Below, piece by piece: positions 40,616 through 41,069 of a stretch of 41,069 nucleotides of DNA; positions within the stretch are counted from its first letter, which is position 1; every line of letters starts with the position of its first letter. The notes beneath the pieces were generated by a model. The model worked only from the letters and a program-made list of their open reading frames with translations. It ran no database searches and had not been told where the DNA came from. The stretch is from a virus, in IMG/VR virus record IMGVR_UViG_3300044617_001060, positions 1 to 41,069 of that record. One strand, written 5' to 3'. Made by a program: the position numbers and the translations under genes.

Positions 40616-40669
40616 GCCGTCCACAGTGGACGGGGAAAGCGGGTGCACCGACGTTGGCCGGTGTACCGC
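40616..40669 (-). promoter_or_regulatory. Hairpin pair in the early leader
   Basis: The 83-base gap has a 11-12 base inverted repeat (40639-40650 and 40659-40669, one bulge, arms GCGGTACACCG / CGGTGCACCCGC) and a palindrome CCGTCCAC-a-GTGGACGG at 40617-40633. They precede the 172-residue gene. T7 early transcripts are cut by RNase III at such hairpins, and they may also terminate. A CTTTCCCCG stretch follows the first. Confidence 0.55.
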
Positions 40670-40675
40670 TGGTGG

Positions 40676-40945
40676 TCAGGTGGTGATGTTGAAGTACACC
40701 GCCAGATACCCATCCCGCGGTGAGATGCAGTTGCTGGAGTACTTCAGGTCCTTGGACTTGAGCACGGCCGTCACGGTGTCCCGGATCACCTCCCAGTCCT
40801 GAGAGGCGATGCCGGTGTTGTAGGGCAGCTCAATGATGAGCGTCGTACCAGTGCAGGTGGCGACTGCCTCGAAGTCCCGCAGACGCTTGTCCAGGTTGCG
40901 TTCGATGCTTGCCCGCAGGCGGGCTCCGATCACGGTGTTGGTCAT
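40676..40945 (-). CDS. First early gene, unknown protein
   Basis: An 89-residue protein starting MTNTVIGARLRASIE. A helix about 4-25 is followed by beta strands (TTLIIELPYN, YLAVYFNITT). The start at 40945 is chosen because GGAG with the CGCACCATGACC context precedes it; a further upstream ATG has no ribosome site. It is the first gene from the right end and may be a host-takeover factor. Family unknown. Confidence 0.65.
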   Translation of the reverse strand: MTNTVIGARLRASIERNLDKRLRDFEAVATCTGTTLIIELPYNTGIASQDWEVIRDTVTAVLKSKDLKYSSNCISPRDGYLAVYFNITT

Positions 40946-41069
40946 GGTGCGAACTCCTGCAAACTGAGGTGAACCCGGTGCACGTTGCACGCGGGGAAGC
41001 CGGTGCCTGCCTTGTCAGGCAAGCACCAGGGGATCACGGGGTCTGGGCCGTCAGCACGCCGCAGGTCAC
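40946..41069. other. Right-end leader with strong hairpin
   Basis: The first transcribed end of the genome. An 11-bp stem with one G.U (41002-41012 and 41017-41027) and a 4-base loop stands upstream of the first gene. In T7 this end has the terminal repeat and three host promoters. I do not see a clear sigma70 promoter in this G+C-rich stretch, so it may be truncated or use a distant one. Confidence 0.45.

Noticed and set aside
1-41069. Consensus T7-type promoters
   Set aside because: No repeated 20-base element of the T7 class was seen in the intergenic gaps by eye. The RNA polymerase specificity loop differs, so promoters may be too divergent to find without computation.
1-41069. Direct terminal repeats at the window ends
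   Set aside because: The first and last bases do not match by eye. If a terminal repeat exists it is present once or outside.

Overview
The window looks like an almost complete genome of a T7-like podovirus (Autographiviridae type). It has a single-subunit RNA polymerase, a gp4-like primase-helicase, a gp5-like DNA polymerase, a gp6-like exonuclease, a gp2.5-like SSB, and the full T7-order morphogenesis block ending in TerS-TerL. The 41 kb length fits that family. Every convincing gene is on the minus strand, so transcription runs from high to low coordinates. The DNA is strongly G+C rich and third codon positions are mostly G/C, which suggests a G+C-rich bacterial host, probably a Pseudomonadota. 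The sequence alone does not name the host.

Early and lysogeny region (41069 to about 36200): a leader with a strong hairpin, five small unknown genes, a tyrosine integrase, and a 267-base non-coding segment. That segment is AT-richer than its surroundings, carries repeats and is a likely attP region. Then come two unknown small genes, a flavin-dependent thymidylate synthase (ThyX) with an altered signature and a C-terminal Cys4 finger, one more small gene, and the phage RNA polymerase. Integrase just before the RNA polymerase gene is the layout known from integrating T7-like phages such as some pelagiphages and cyanophages. No repressor was recognised.

DNA metabolism region (33700 to 24500): a coiled-coil protein, three small genes, SSB, a RusA-type resolvase, a tRNA-Asn(GUU), a tRNA-like fold, primase-helicase, DNA polymerase, an endonuclease VII-type protein wedged between polymerase and exonuclease, the exonuclease, a dATP/dGTP-diphosphohydrolase-like MazG-type protein and a DUF4406/deoxyribosyltransferase-like protein. 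The phage therefore seems equipped to make dTMP, police dNTP pools, replicate its DNA and resolve branched intermediates.

Virion region (24500 to 1): a gp7.3-like protein, portal, scaffold, a lipoprotein-like membrane protein, two small paralogous beta proteins, an SGNH-hydrolase-like protein, major capsid, a probable decoration protein, an intrinsic terminator with a 10-bp stem and GAAA loop, tail tubes A and B, internal core proteins (gp13-, gp14-, gp15-like), a 2313-residue gp16-position giant with a HExxH metallopeptidase motif, tail fibre, a small TM/coiled-coil protein, TerS and TerL.

The most interesting points are a strongly coding-looking 55-codon reading frame nested out of frame inside the giant gene, the attP-like repeat array beside the integrase, the endonuclease VII gene without a usual start codon, the tRNA plus tRNA-like pair, and the absence of any recognisable endolysin.
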